DNA of 58,252 bases, taken from a virus. The stretch lies in IMG/VR virus record IMGVR_UViG_3300044802_000092, positions 1 through 58,252 of that record. One strand, 5' to 3'. The notes beneath the pieces were generated by a model. That model was given only the letters and a program-made list of their open reading frames with translations. It was not told where the DNA came from and ran no database searches. This document shows, piece after piece, positions 8,582-16,956 of the stretch (position 1 is the first letter of the stretch; each line of letters begins with the position of its first letter). The position numbers and the translations under genes are program-made.

Positions 8582-9160
8582 TTTCCCGGCTGACAGCTAG
8601 ATGATCGTGCATCAAACACAAATCAAATAGGTCGACCTCTCCGCGCTTCAGCCACAAGTAGTCACACAGTCCTTCAGAACACGGCACCAGCAGCCAGCTG
8701 TATTTGGACGTTGCCCAGTTTACAGCCGGAGGCTCTCCAAACTGCTGAGGCTTCCAGTAAAAAAATCCGGCAACCGGTGGGCGTCCAACACCGCCCAGAT
8801 CAACTCCAGCATCCCCTGCATGTCGATGTCGTTGAAGGCCAGCATTCCGCTGACGTAAACGGGAACAAAATGTCCCTGCTGTTCCCTCAATACGGCGCCG
8901 AACACTAGCCGGTTAATCCGCTCAATATCAGCGGGGTCCAGGCCCGCAGTCAACGCGCAGTATGCCTGAGGGAAGTGCTCGGCAAGCTTGTTTTTGTCGG
9001 TCTGCATGGCAAGCATGGCTAATACCGGCGACAGCTTGCGGGCGATTTCAAACTGCTCAAACGTATTGAGGCGTTTGATAAGGTACTTGTTGCCACCGAC
9101 CGTGACTTGACTGTCGGGGTTTGAGGGAACAGGGGGGGTTGCGGTTTTAGGTTGCGCCAT
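8532..9160 (-). CDS. Tail assembly chaperone, -1 frameshift product
   Basis: If ribosomes slip -1 at the T7 run (8759-8765) of the upstream chaperone, reading continues for about 75 codons to TGA at 8532-8534, beyond the zero-frame stop at 8720. The extension starts YWKPQQFGEPPAVNW and contains VDLFDLCLMHDHLAV followed by a charged Glu/Arg helix, much like extensions of lambda gpGT-type proteins. There is no independent start with a ribosome site for it. It overlaps the start of the tape measure by 50 nt. Such long forms recruit tail tube subunits to the tape measure. This frame is clearly coding-like, and no other gene covers 8582-8719. Confidence 0.8.
8720..9160 (-). CDS. Tail assembly chaperone, unshifted form (146 aa)
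   Basis: Small helical protein between tube and tape-measure genes, the standard location of the lambda gpG-like chaperone. Residues 18-35 form a short beta element (VTVGGNKYLIKRLNTFEQF), followed by an amphipathic helical core. Ends in zero frame at TAA 8720-8722, soon after the slippery site that makes the longer form. The ribosome site GGAGG lies before the ATG at 9160. It would coat the tape measure during tail assembly and is not expected in the virion. Confidence 0.8.
   Translation of the reverse strand: MAQPKTATPPVPSNPDSQVTVGGNKYLIKRLNTFEQFEIARKLSPVLAMLAMQTDKNKLAEHFPQAYCALTAGLDPADIERINRLVFGAVLREQQGHFVPVYVSGMLAFNDIDMQGMLELIWAVLDAHRLPDFFTGSLSSLESLRL
8759..8765 (-). other. Slippery site for -1 frameshift
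   Basis: On the coding strand the sequence is GAT TTT TTT AC, which gives a perfect T_TTT_TTT heptamer in the zero frame of the chaperone gene, 13 codons before its stop. The -1 frame is open for 75 codons after it and looks like the extension of known tail chaperones. No strong downstream stem-loop was identified by eye. Confidence 0.8.
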
Positions 9161-9183
9161 CTTTTCCTCCTATGGTACACTTA

Positions 9184-9639
9184 CTAAACGTTAATGTCCG
9201 GCACGCCGTAGCCAAGAATGGGGATAACGTTTCCGTAAAACAACCACTCATTGTGATTCGCGTCTTCGCTGTACGTAATCGCCGCGTGTTTAGCGAAGGC
9301 AATCGTGTCGCCGGTCAAGATATCCCCCCGATAAACGTCCGAAACTGCCAAAACGTTCACGCCCCATCCGGAAATAGTGAGACGCTGAAGGTTGTACATG
9401 GCGTTCAGCAGAAAATTGGTGGGAGAAATCTTAAGCAGCCGCACATGGATGCGGGAAGCGTTCGAGGCACGCAGGCTGTGCATGAGGGCACCGTCTGCGC
9501 CAACGTCCATCCTGTCCTTCTCGTCAAGGGGTTCGTAACTTATCCCCTCTTTGGCGGAAGCGGCACCATAGCCGAGAGACACGGCCCCGCCCAGCCCGAT
9601 CAGGGTGGCATTCACCGACATGAAAGAATAGGTGGCCAT
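9184..9639 (-). CDS. Tail tube protein, DUF3277 type (151 aa)
   Basis: Begins MATYSFMSVNATLIGLGGAV and has SYEPLDEKDRMDVGADGALMHSL-type core elements (residues about 34-56) and KISPTNFLLNAMYNLQ, which are characteristic of the DUF3277 / PhiTE-type tube family of contractile phages. It lies just after the sheath gene and before the chaperone, as expected. It would polymerise into the inner tube. Confidence high from family plus context. Confidence 0.85.
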   Translation of the reverse strand: MATYSFMSVNATLIGLGGAVSLGYGAASAKEGISYEPLDEKDRMDVGADGALMHSLRASNASRIHVRLLKISPTNFLLNAMYNLQRLTISGWGVNVLAVSDVYRGDILTGDTIAFAKHAAITYSEDANHNEWLFYGNVIPILGYGVPDINV

Positions 9640-9652
9640 GTTTCAGAACTCC

Positions 9653-11137
9653 TTAGAAGCTGATGTTCAGCGTTACGCTAACGTTTTGAACCGCCCCTGC
9701 CATCCGGGCTGCGGCCTGGAACGCCACGGCCTGGCGTTCCTGTCGAACCGCTTCTGTCAGAGAGGAAATTGGCGGAATGTATAGGTAGAACCCCTGATGC
9801 AGGTAATCGCCGGTCTGTATCTGCCCAAAACTGGCCCCGTCCCACGGCCCCGGCGCCAACAGCCCGTTAGTCACCCCAGACTGCAATGCTGAGATGATTG
9901 CAGTTCCGATGGTGTGCATACCCGCGTCGGTTTCGGGTATTTTCGTCGACGTTCCGGTGTATAGATTGAAAACGTTGGTCTGCAGGGTCGCCACCAGCCA
10001 GTCGAGCCCCACAATGGTGTCGATAAACTGACCGGAGGCGCAGACGCCCGGTTCGATTATCGCACTTCCGTTGTTGTATGTGACATATACGTTGCAGTTT
10101 TTCCCCTCAACTGCGTTAGCCTGTGTTGTGGTGAGCGTTTCGGCTGCCACCCCCGGCTCGACCTTACCGAACAGGGTAATTGCCGAGTTTTGACTGCCCC
10201 AGTTCGTAGGCAGAATGCGGCCCAGCATTGAGGCCGCGGCATATTTCGACGAGGACGAGTATTGGGTGGCTGTGCGGTTGTACTTCAGCTGCTGCACCGC
10301 GTAAGGTAGAGAGCTGGTGTCCCCCGGCACGAGCACCGCAGCCTCTTGAGTCGTAACTCCATAGAAATGCGGGTTAGTGGCGGCCTCGACGTAGCCAGCC
10401 ACAGCCTCGTGATCGGCGTCCGAAGCTGAGGGAACGACTAACCCATACCATTGGGAAGAAAACTGGTTATCGAAATTCGCCACCGCACTCACTGCGGTTT
10501 CGGCGGCAACGCCGTTAGCCTCGTACGCGCCGGAGGTAGCTGCCAGTCCCGTCTGCGTCGACATGTCTGTGCCCGAACCCAAAGCCGAGGCAAAGGATAC
10601 GCTGGAATTGACCCCAGTTGAGGCGGAAGTCACAACCAGTCGTTGGAAGCTGGGGTCCCAGGCGCACGACGCGCCGGGTATAGCCGCACCGATGACCGCC
10701 GCCACCCCGGTCATACTAGTAACAGGGGGCGAGGTAAAGTTGAGGGCAATGTTCTGTGCCACACCGCCGTCGATGGTTATTACGAATGTACCGTTTGAAA
10801 TGCTAGACCACGCGCTGGCCACCTGATTGGCCGCAGGTAGAGGGGCGCCAACGAGCTGGCCCGCCGCAGCCGTTTTCGCCCATCGACCAATTAGACATTG
10901 CGAGGGCTGGGGTTTTTGGCTAAACCATAACAGGGCGGCGTAGTATTCCTCTGAGGTTGTGCCGAACTGCGCCGCAACTTCATCAATTGTGGAATAGGAA
11001 CGCATCTGGGAAACGGTGTCGATAACCGCTGAAGTCCCCATAATGAGGAAAGTGTTGAAGTTGGGAACCGAAGAAGGCGGAGCCGCAAGGTTTACGTTTG
11101 TATTAATGACGCGGTTAATTGAAAGGCCAGCGGTCAT
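9653..11137 (-). CDS. Tail sheath protein, DUF3383 type (494 aa)
   Basis: Starts MTAGLSINRVINTNVNLAAP and has the DUF3383 pattern: FNTFLIMGTSAVIDTVSQMR, FGTTSEEYYAALLWFSQ, QCLIGRW, and in the C-terminal part KNCNVYVTYNNG and FIDTIVGLDWLV. This family is the contractile sheath of Bcep781-like myoviruses. An in-frame extension up to 11284 exists but lies inside the upstream gene; the ATG at 11135-11137 has AAGGAAA before it and comes right after the upstream stop, so it is chosen. Tail contraction makes this phage a myovirus. Confidence 0.85.
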   Translation of the reverse strand: MTAGLSINRVINTNVNLAAPPSSVPNFNTFLIMGTSAVIDTVSQMRSYSTIDEVAAQFGTTSEEYYAALLWFSQKPQPSQCLIGRWAKTAAAGQLVGAPLPAANQVASAWSSISNGTFVITIDGGVAQNIALNFTSPPVTSMTGVAAVIGAAIPGASCAWDPSFQRLVVTSASTGVNSSVSFASALGSGTDMSTQTGLAATSGAYEANGVAAETAVSAVANFDNQFSSQWYGLVVPSASDADHEAVAGYVEAATNPHFYGVTTQEAAVLVPGDTSSLPYAVQQLKYNRTATQYSSSSKYAAASMLGRILPTNWGSQNSAITLFGKVEPGVAAETLTTTQANAVEGKNCNVYVTYNNGSAIIEPGVCASGQFIDTIVGLDWLVATLQTNVFNLYTGTSTKIPETDAGMHTIGTAIISALQSGVTNGLLAPGPWDGASFGQIQTGDYLHQGFYLYIPPISSLTEAVRQERQAVAFQAAARMAGAVQNVSVTLNISF

Positions 11138-11139
11138 AG

Positions 11140-11739
11140 CTAGTTTCCTTTTGAAACTGTAAACGTTCGGGTGGGGGCTGTGTCCGGAATTATGGTTATC
11201 GGAACCGCCAGAATTGAAGGTATCGGATAGGTGCGCTGTATTTCCCGTCTGAGCACAAACGGGAAGTCTATCCGATACTGCCACCTAGACTTGATAACAA
11301 GCGGAACAGGCTGCAGATCACCAACGCCAGCCATCCCCATACCATAGTCCCGTAGATATTCCACATTTTGGGCGACCGCCATATTATCCCGCATAAGCGT
11401 CACCAACGCTTCCGCCCGGCCGCTTACCCCCAGGTCGTAAAGCGAACAAAGCAGATGGATTTCTTCATGCCGCTGCATTCCCATTGCCCCAATTCCCCCG
11501 TTTCCAGCGGGGTCGAACCCCAGGTACGGGTAAGCATCAGCGGGCCGCATCGAATGGCGGAAGGCCATCCAGGCCTCCCCTGCATCCGGAATATCCGGGG
11601 GTTCTGACTGAAACGCGGGGCGAACGAGCGGGCCGGGAAGGGTGGAAAGGGCCACGAGCCAGGGCTGCAAAATAGCGTTCAGGGCCGCACCTGTCGGCGG
11701 CGGGACGCTGTCTATCGGTTGAATGACAGGCCCTGACAT
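11140..11739 (-). CDS. Neck/tail terminator-like protein (199 aa)
   Basis: Directly upstream of the sheath, where the tail terminator or neck protein is encoded. The middle has QSEPPDIPDAGEAWMAFRH, RHEEIHLLCSLYDLG and RAEALVTLMRDNMAVAQN, a combination seen in the gp12-like neck terminator family, and the C-terminus is beta-rich. It would cap the sheath-tube end and join tail to head. Family recognition moderate. Confidence 0.65.
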   Translation of the reverse strand: MSGPVIQPIDSVPPPTGAALNAILQPWLVALSTLPGPLVRPAFQSEPPDIPDAGEAWMAFRHSMRPADAYPYLGFDPAGNGGIGAMGMQRHEEIHLLCSLYDLGVSGRAEALVTLMRDNMAVAQNVEYLRDYGMGMAGVGDLQPVPLVIKSRWQYRIDFPFVLRREIQRTYPIPSILAVPITIIPDTAPTRTFTVSKGN

Positions 11740-11743
11740 TGTT

Positions 11744-12319
11744 TTAGCTGCTCCTAATTACGTACTTGATTGCGTTGCGCAACTGGCCGGTATCGATCAA
11801 AGGCTTGGCATTAGTTATTCCGGCAGTCAATGCCTCAGATGAAACTGGTTGCGGAAGGTCCGCACGCCGCGCTAATTCTACCGCCGCACCTTTTCGCCCC
11901 TTCTTGCCCCGGCGCGCCCGCGCTCTGAGGGTAGCGTCCGACAGGGCAGGAGGAATTCCTGAGTTGATTTTTGCCCTCACCTTGTTTTGGACCATGAGGC
12001 CCAACCGGTGGAACCCCCGATCCACCGCGTCCGTGTCGCCCTTCAATGCGTTCCGGCCAATTCCAAGCAACCGAGTGGTTATGTCGTACTTGGCCTCCTC
12101 AATGGAGGGTTTCAAAAACGGCCGGGGCGGAACATGTGCGGCAGGACAGCCGTTTTCGTGGATATAGGCCAGGAAGGCGTTATTGACAACACCCTTCTCG
12201 CCGGGCTCAGGCTTGCGTAAGGCCTGTTCCGCCGGGACGCCTACAAGAACATGTTGCTTGGTCAGCCGCTCCAGGGTCTGCATCAACTTGGGCAGCCTGG
12301 AATTGCGGGCAACTGTCAC
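11744..12319 (-). CDS. HK97 gp10-like tail completion/neck protein
   Basis: Contains the small basic fold of gp10-like/Mu gpG-like virion morphogenesis proteins: VLVGVPAEQA, NAFLAYIHENG, HVPPRPFLKPSIEEAK, then a basic helix and PLIDTGQLRNAIKYV at the C-terminus, the family hallmark. A longer ATG start at 12379 would overlap the upstream gene by 64 nt; GTG at 12317-12319 overlaps its stop as GTGA and is preferred, giving 191 residues, but ATG 12283 is also possible. Probably acts in the head-tail neck. Confidence 0.7.
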   Translation of the reverse strand: MTVARNSRLPKLMQTLERLTKQHVLVGVPAEQALRKPEPGEKGVVNNAFLAYIHENGCPAAHVPPRPFLKPSIEEAKYDITTRLLGIGRNALKGDTDAVDRGFHRLGLMVQNKVRAKINSGIPPALSDATLRARARRGKKGRKGAAVELARRADLPQPVSSEALTAGITNAKPLIDTGQLRNAIKYVIRSS

Positions 12320-12819
12320 GGGCCGGACAATCCAAAGAACGGCGGACCGGGCCAAGCGGGACCAGAGAATGTTGACCAATCGTTGGGTACCATATTACCC
12401 GTAATGGTATATGGCACCGCCCCGAACTGCTTGGCCAGACGAATAAAGCGTATTCCGTAAGTGGTTAAATTCCAATGGGATGCGTCGGCCTCGACACCGG
12501 AAGCGGTGTCATAAGAAATGGAAACCCCGCCCACACTTTTACTGGAGACCACACCTGTCATAATGCCGGGCGCCGCGCCGTTGTTTGATGCTTTAATCTG
12601 CTGCAGCTCTAAAGCGAGGTTGTGGGCAATGAACAACTCAACCCCAATGTCAAACATTGTGGTGGGAGGGTTTGTGGTGGTGAGGGCTGGAGGTCCCCAG
12701 AGGTTTTGGTTAAGTAACAGCCCAGCCATAGCGGCGTAAAGCTGTACGCCCGAATCCGGATATTTCCCCTGATCCCGGAACTCGGGATAGTCAACACGGA
12801 AAGATTCGGGCGTTATCAT
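12316..12819 (-). CDS. DUF4054-type head-tail connector protein (167 aa)
   Basis: The sequence MITPESFRVDYPEF, then VQLYAAMAGLLLNQ, FDIGVELFIAHNLALELQQ and a C-terminal YGIRFIRLAKQFG match the DUF4054 phage family, encoded between capsid and tail genes and believed to be an adaptor attached to the portal. ATG at 12817-12819 overlaps the upstream stop as ATGA, so it is preferred over an in-frame ATG at 12849. Confidence 0.7.
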   Translation of the reverse strand: MITPESFRVDYPEFRDQGKYPDSGVQLYAAMAGLLLNQNLWGPPALTTTNPPTTMFDIGVELFIAHNLALELQQIKASNNGAAPGIMTGVVSSKSVGGVSISYDTASGVEADASHWNLTTYGIRFIRLAKQFGAVPYTITGNMVPNDWSTFSGPAWPGPPFFGLSGP

Positions 12820-13169
12820 CAGCTTTGTTCTCCGCCCGCCGATCGCCAAAGCAGGCGATTGGCTTCGTTGATGGAGGCTACACTTACGTTGTCAGGCAAC
12901 ACCTGGATGATTTCCCCCGCAAGCTCGCCCGTCCCTTGGACGAGGTTGTCTTGCATTTGCTCCGGATCAATCAAGTTTTGCCCAGCGCGGGGACTGAACG
13001 GCCCGAAGAGCGCCACCGCGTTCGGGTCGTCCGTGTCATCAGACTTGCCATGCACGTTGGTGATGTTGCCCTTGTTAGCCGAGGCGTAGAACACGGACTC
13101 ACCCTTTTTATGTCCGTATTCCTCTTCCATGTGCTTCTTGATCTTTTCACCTTTTCCTGTCAAGGGCAT
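12819..13169 (-). CDS. Conserved phage protein with KGEKIKKHM motif (116 aa)
   Basis: Begins MPLTGKGEKIKKHMEEEYG and continues KKGESVFYASANKGNI, a motif recurring in many phage and plasmid proteins where a short helix-turn precedes variable sequence; its function is unknown. The remaining residues are acidic and helical. It sits among connector genes and is coupled to the next gene, so a minor head or neck role is likely but unproven. Confidence 0.55.
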   Translation of the reverse strand: MPLTGKGEKIKKHMEEEYGHKKGESVFYASANKGNITNVHGKSDDTDDPNAVALFGPFSPRAGQNLIDPEQMQDNLVQGTGELAGEIIQVLPDNVSVASINEANRLLWRSAGGEQS

Positions 13170-13180
13170 GACACCACCTC

Positions 13181-13531
13181 TTACGCTTTGACCAGGAATT
13201 TAGTCGATTTGGGCTTGGCCTCTACCTCAGGCTGCGGGGTTTCCAGGATCGCTACATTTTCGAGGGTTGGTGTCTGCGACTTGGCGTACCGCTGCGCGCC
13301 TGCGGCCTTGAGGTACCAATGGTCCGCCAGGTGGGCAGGAACCTCTTGGACGCCGGGCTTGAACAGAACGCGGGACAGGTCCTGCTGGGTGACAATGACC
13401 ATTTCAGGAATGACCATCGTTTCCGTGGCCTCGTCCAGAGACAGTTTCGCGTCGAGTGGGGACAGCATATTCTGAGGCGCCGGTCCCTGCGTTTGCCACT
13501 GGAGTTTTGCAGCGGCGGTAAGATTCGTCAT
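13181..13531 (-). CDS. Hypothetical head-region protein (116 aa)
   Basis: No family recognised with confidence. The middle segment LFKPGVQEVPAHLADHWYLK AAGA resembles small proteins encoded between capsid and connector genes in several phages, where the PxxLADHWYL helix is conserved. The C-terminal 25 residues are Pro/Lys-rich and probably flexible. Preceded by a purine-rich site (GAGGAA) before the ATG at 13531. Likely a minor structural or assembly protein. Confidence 0.5.
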   Translation of the reverse strand: MTNLTAAAKLQWQTQGPAPQNMLSPLDAKLSLDEATETMVIPEMVIVTQQDLSRVLFKPGVQEVPAHLADHWYLKAAGAQRYAKSQTPTLENVAILETPQPEVEAKPKSTKFLVKA

Positions 13532-13542
13532 GTGTTCCTCCG

Positions 13543-14541
13543 TTATTTAGTCGCCGATACGGCGGCAAGAATGGCTTCGAGGTCTACCACGATTTTCTGT
13601 CCGTTTGCCTCAATGTTGGCAAGCATCTTCATTAAGTCGAGCTGAAGCTGCTCAAACAGAGCGGCCGGAACGGGCGGGGTTGGGGTTGGACTTGGAGTTG
13701 GCGCCGGGGTTGGAGGCGTTACAACGCTTCCAAGTGCCTGAAAATCTGCCGTGAGCTGCACCCAGTCGAAACCGTTCGGGGCAAGACCCGAGGCGATGTT
13801 CAACTGGTCCTGGCTGATGGCGGTGTACAGCTCGCCCTGGGCAGAAGCGGCGGCGTATTCGGCGATCGCCGCGTACGTGATCTTACCCAACATGGCCCAG
13901 GTCGAAATGGTGATACCCGTAGCGTCGTACGCCACGCCGGGAAAACAGTGGCCGTTGTACGGATCAGGTGCCCCCGCCACATCCCACACGAAGCCGGAGC
14001 TTGAGGGGAAGGGAGAAATCCAGGCATCAGGCAGCGCAATTCCGAAGATGAGGTTTTCGAACAGCCAGAGTGCTGTTTGCATCTCCGTAGCATCCGCCGG
14101 ATTGACCGCAAGCCAGCCGACAATCTTGTGGTTTGAGGGGTTGGGTACGCCCCCGCTCTGCCAATATCCTAGTGTTTGCTGAATATCGCAGCCGTTGTCC
14201 GTGGCGGGGTACCCCGGAACATAGCCGCAGGCACCGGAATACGTGGCGAGGGTCTGGTCTTGGGTATACTCGAACGGCGTGCCCCCATCAGCGTTACCCG
14301 TAAATACCCCAACGATATGTTCGATCGCGGCCACCACACAATCGCCCAACGTGTCGTTGTTATACATCTGGGCCAGGGAAGCGGCGGCTTCGGTTGTGTA
14401 GTCGCACATGGCAGGCGGCGTGGGCAGTGCCTCCGCCGCCGTGTAGTTTCGCATACTCAGAACAGGCAGCCGGGAAACCGGGGGCTTTCTGCCGAACTTG
14501 AACGTTTGGCCTTGTAGCCCGATTATAGTCTTGACTGCCAT
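13543..14541 (-). CDS. Papain-like cysteine peptidase-fold protein (332 aa)
   Basis: Residues 60-75 read YNNDTLGDCVVAAIEHI, with Cys68 at the start of a helix as in papain-like or C39-like peptidases, and residues 194-205 (PYNGHCFPGVAYD) carry His198 before a beta strand, the expected position of the catalytic His. A Pro/Thr-rich linker (about 283-300) leads to a C-terminal amphipathic helix. It lies between capsid and neck genes. Known relatives are phage and bacterial proteins of unknown role. It may be a virion-bound peptidase or a peptidase fold used structurally. The separate DUF2213-like protease makes it unlikely to be the main prohead protease. Confidence 0.55.
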   Translation of the reverse strand: MAVKTIIGLQGQTFKFGRKPPVSRLPVLSMRNYTAAEALPTPPAMCDYTTEAAASLAQMYNNDTLGDCVVAAIEHIVGVFTGNADGGTPFEYTQDQTLATYSGACGYVPGYPATDNGCDIQQTLGYWQSGGVPNPSNHKIVGWLAVNPADATEMQTALWLFENLIFGIALPDAWISPFPSSSGFVWDVAGAPDPYNGHCFPGVAYDATGITISTWAMLGKITYAAIAEYAAASAQGELYTAISQDQLNIASGLAPNGFDWVQLTADFQALGSVVTPPTPAPTPSPTPTPPVPAALFEQLQLDLMKMLANIEANGQKIVVDLEAILAAVSATK

Positions 14542-14574
14542 ACTCTGTCACCTCAAAGGTTATGGGTCCACCAC

Positions 14575-15015
14575 TTAAAGGGTTGCGGGAGTGCCCTGTG
14601 TGTACCAGAAATGGGCGTGAGTGAGGTTGCTGAAAATGCCAGAGCCTTCAGACGCAATCTGGGAGTGTAGCTCCGACGTGAGGGAACGGACGAGCTGCTG
14701 CTGGGACGCAAGCACTAGGCTCTCCAGACCAGGAGAAACGGCCATGTCCGTGGATTTTGCCGCGGTGCGGGCAGCCGTGTTGAGGGAACTGACGATGTCG
14801 CGTGAAGTTTGGCTGAGGGAAGGGAGCATCTGCAAGTCGTTGGCCAGGACCGAAACCTGCGCCCAGTCGCCCTGAGTGGCGGCGTTGTTAATACTGGCAA
14901 TTAAACCATCCGCCTGGGTAGCGGAGCTGCTCCAGCCCCCGAGCGAAGGGCCAAGTGAGCCGAGCACGTTTCCAATGCTTGTGATGATAGATGCGGTGTT
15001 GGACGAAGAAGCCAT
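14575..15015 (-). CDS. Hypothetical helical head-region protein (146 aa)
   Basis: Almost entirely helical and rich in Ser, Ala and Leu, starting MASSSNTASIITSIGNVLG. No domain recognised. The ATG has a GGAGG site 6-10 nt upstream. Encoded directly after the major capsid gene and before the peptidase-like protein, which suggests a minor virion protein, perhaps packed in the head. Nothing else can be said from sequence. Confidence 0.5.
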   Translation of the reverse strand: MASSSNTASIITSIGNVLGSLGPSLGGWSSSATQADGLIASINNAATQGDWAQVSVLANDLQMLPSLSQTSRDIVSSLNTAARTAAKSTDMAVSPGLESLVLASQQQLVRSLTSELHSQIASEGSGIFSNLTHAHFWYTQGTPATL

Positions 15016-15118
15016 AATATTCCTCCATTGAAGTTTAACTGGCGGGCTCGCACCGCCTCCGCCGCCCGTCAGCGGCTCCCTTAGTTTAACGCCCCTAGGA
15101 TTTATATGGGCGATTTAT
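15016..15118 (-). other. Intergenic gap after the capsid gene
   Basis: About 100 bp follow the capsid stop codon. They contain a GC-rich stretch that can form weak hairpins and two direct copies of the octamer GTTAAACT/AGTTAAAC-like sequence flanking it. No promoter of the phage consensus was found. It may modulate downstream expression relative to capsid, but nothing decisive is visible. Confidence 0.3.
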
Positions 15119-16279
15119 TCAGAGCCCGTCCGCGTAGGATATGGTCTCTGGGTATACGACTTCCACCACACCCAGACGGCAGAAGTATGTTGTCTTGTGG
15201 TAAATACTATCATACTGGATGGGCGTCCGCTGAAGGAGCGTCATCGGGTAGCGGACGCGGTCTTTCTCTTTCGTATAGGCCACCATCCTGTCGACGGTTC
15301 CGGCGGTTCCCAGCGTGCCGCTGAGGCCTGCGCCAACCAGCCACTTGAGGGGATAGATTTCGAGCTTGCCCCGGCCCGAAGTGGTCAGCAGGTTGTTTTC
15401 CTGAATATACTTCAGGATGGAGACGTTGCCCGCCTGAGACACCTTCGCCGTGCTGATGTAGCCGAACTGGGTGGGCGGCAACAATAGCCGGGACGGAATA
15501 ACCGCATAACCGGAATTGGCCCAGGTCGTTGACAGCGTGTAGTTGACATCCGATAGGATTTCATCTGGAGTTTTCAACGCCCAGGTTGTGGACCCAGATA
15601 CACCTGCCGGAAGATTGAAACGGGACGTCACCAATGAATTGTTAAGGAGTCCCGTATCGCCTGTGACGGTGTCGCCGATGTAAATCTGCTCGTCGATATC
15701 CATCTGGTGCTTGAGCTGGAGGCCCGCATATTTCTGGGCGTCGACTGGCCGCCCGAGTTTCGCTGCGGATTCCAGCTCAAGGATGGTGAACGCAATTTCC
15801 AGACCCCAGGGCCGCAAAGGATGGGGAATCTTCGCAATGTCAACGCCAACGCCCGCGATCTGGTCTGTGGACTTACCGATCCAGGCCTTACCATTGCCAA
15901 TCCCGCTTCCCGTTCCGAGCGAACCCGGCGAGCCGTAGGTACTGAGCGTAAAGCTCGACACCTCGTCGGCGATGGTAACATCATCCCTCAGGTCAATATC
16001 TCGGCCCCAGGTCACAGCCACAAGCGGGTTATGGAGTGTCATGTCCAGGCGTTCGAGTTCGCCCACCAGGAACGCGCCGGTAGAGTCTACCGTGCGGCCG
16101 TCGTGTGTCCTGAAGCTGTTTCCCAGCTTCACACCCATTGCGTTACCTGAGGCGTCATGGGTTCTCTGGTTTGCCCAGCCGTATGTCATAAGCCCGTCGT
16201 GGGTCCGGCTTCGGCCCACGACCCGCCCCGGAAACCTGATAATCGCCGGGGCGGGAAAAGAAGACTGAACGTGTAACAT
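15119..16279 (-). CDS. Major capsid protein, DUF2184 type (386 aa)
   Basis: From about residue 70 the protein matches the DUF2184 HK97-fold capsid family: ELERLDMTLHNPLVAVTWGR, DIDLRDDVTIADEVSSF, then GLEIAFTILELESAAKLGRP, DEQIYIGD and a C-terminal YPMTLLQRTPIQYDSIYHKT. The N-terminal 60 residues are unusual and contain three RTHD motifs (residues about 24, 39 and 57). It is preceded by a cement-like protein and the prohead protease, the normal order. ATG at 16279; the leader region is compatible with cleavage by the DUF2213-like protease. Confidence 0.85.
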   Translation of the reverse strand: MLHVQSSFPAPAIIRFPGRVVGRSRTHDGLMTYGWANQRTHDASGNAMGVKLGNSFRTHDGRTVDSTGAFLVGELERLDMTLHNPLVAVTWGRDIDLRDDVTIADEVSSFTLSTYGSPGSLGTGSGIGNGKAWIGKSTDQIAGVGVDIAKIPHPLRPWGLEIAFTILELESAAKLGRPVDAQKYAGLQLKHQMDIDEQIYIGDTVTGDTGLLNNSLVTSRFNLPAGVSGSTTWALKTPDEILSDVNYTLSTTWANSGYAVIPSRLLLPPTQFGYISTAKVSQAGNVSILKYIQENNLLTTSGRGKLEIYPLKWLVGAGLSGTLGTAGTVDRMVAYTKEKDRVRYPMTLLQRTPIQYDSIYHKTTYFCRLGVVEVVYPETISYADGL

Positions 16280-16305
16280 GTTTCGCGGTTATCCTCTAGC
16301 AAATG

Positions 16306-16935
16306 TTAGATGTTGAAGGCCAGCTCGACGAGCCCGGTTGTGGCATCGACCGGCCCCATGTACGTCACGGTCCCCGGATAACCACTCAACGCCATGGTGT
16401 TGGCGCCTGTGGCCCCCTCAAATCCCCCCTGAAGGTGTGCGCCGCTGTTAGTGTTGCAATACACAAACGCCTCACCGCCACTTGTGGGCGAGCCGTAGGT
16501 TGTGCAGAGTGGAACCATGACGTAGCCAGAGCGGAGGATGTCCACCACCTGACCTGCTTGGATGGGGGCTGGAGTGGCAGAGGTGGCGAACGCTGCCCCG
16601 CCGTAGGCTGAATCCCCGGCCGAGGCTTGGAAGGGGTAAGGCCGCACGGCAATGCCGTAAATGAGGGTAGTTCCACTGTCGCCCGCGGCGGGGATGCGCA
16701 CCGTTCCAGTTGAAGCATCCAATATTACTGCCGAGCCGTAAAATACCGGGGGTGTGGTCGCGTGTAGCGGCCGGGGCTCAAGGTTAACAGGGTGAGTGCG
16801 TGTGACTTGACCGGCAAACCCCGCACCCATCCGGTAGTTGAAGGCCACATCGCGGGTGGAAACTCGCCTGTGGATTTTCGGCCGGAGGATCGCTGGGGTT
16901 GCCAGGTCCGACCGATATTTGCAATTAATCGTCAT
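16306..16935 (-). CDS. Head decoration / structural cement protein (209 aa)
   Basis: After a basic N-terminus the chain is beta-rich: PPVFYGSAVILDASTGTVR, LIYGIAVRPYPFQ, QAGQVVDILRSGYVMVPL and FVYCNTNSG. This is the pattern of phage structural cement proteins (DUF2190-like and Gp24-like) that stabilise the capsid surface. It lies between protease/scaffold and capsid gene, as is usual. It contains RTHP at about residue 46, resembling the RTHD motifs of the capsid N-terminus. Confidence 0.7.
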   Translation of the reverse strand: MTINCKYRSDLATPAILRPKIHRRVSTRDVAFNYRMGAGFAGQVTRTHPVNLEPRPLHATTPPVFYGSAVILDASTGTVRIPAAGDSGTTLIYGIAVRPYPFQASAGDSAYGGAAFATSATPAPIQAGQVVDILRSGYVMVPLCTTYGSPTSGGEAFVYCNTNSGAHLQGGFEGATGANTMALSGYPGTVTYMGPVDATTGLVELAFNI

Positions 16936-16956
16936 GTTCGTTGTCTCCTATCGGTC

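Noticed and set aside
11138-11284. Longer sheath start
   Set aside because: Would overlap most of 147 bases with the terminator gene; the ATG at 11137 has a ribosome site and fits the family N-terminus.
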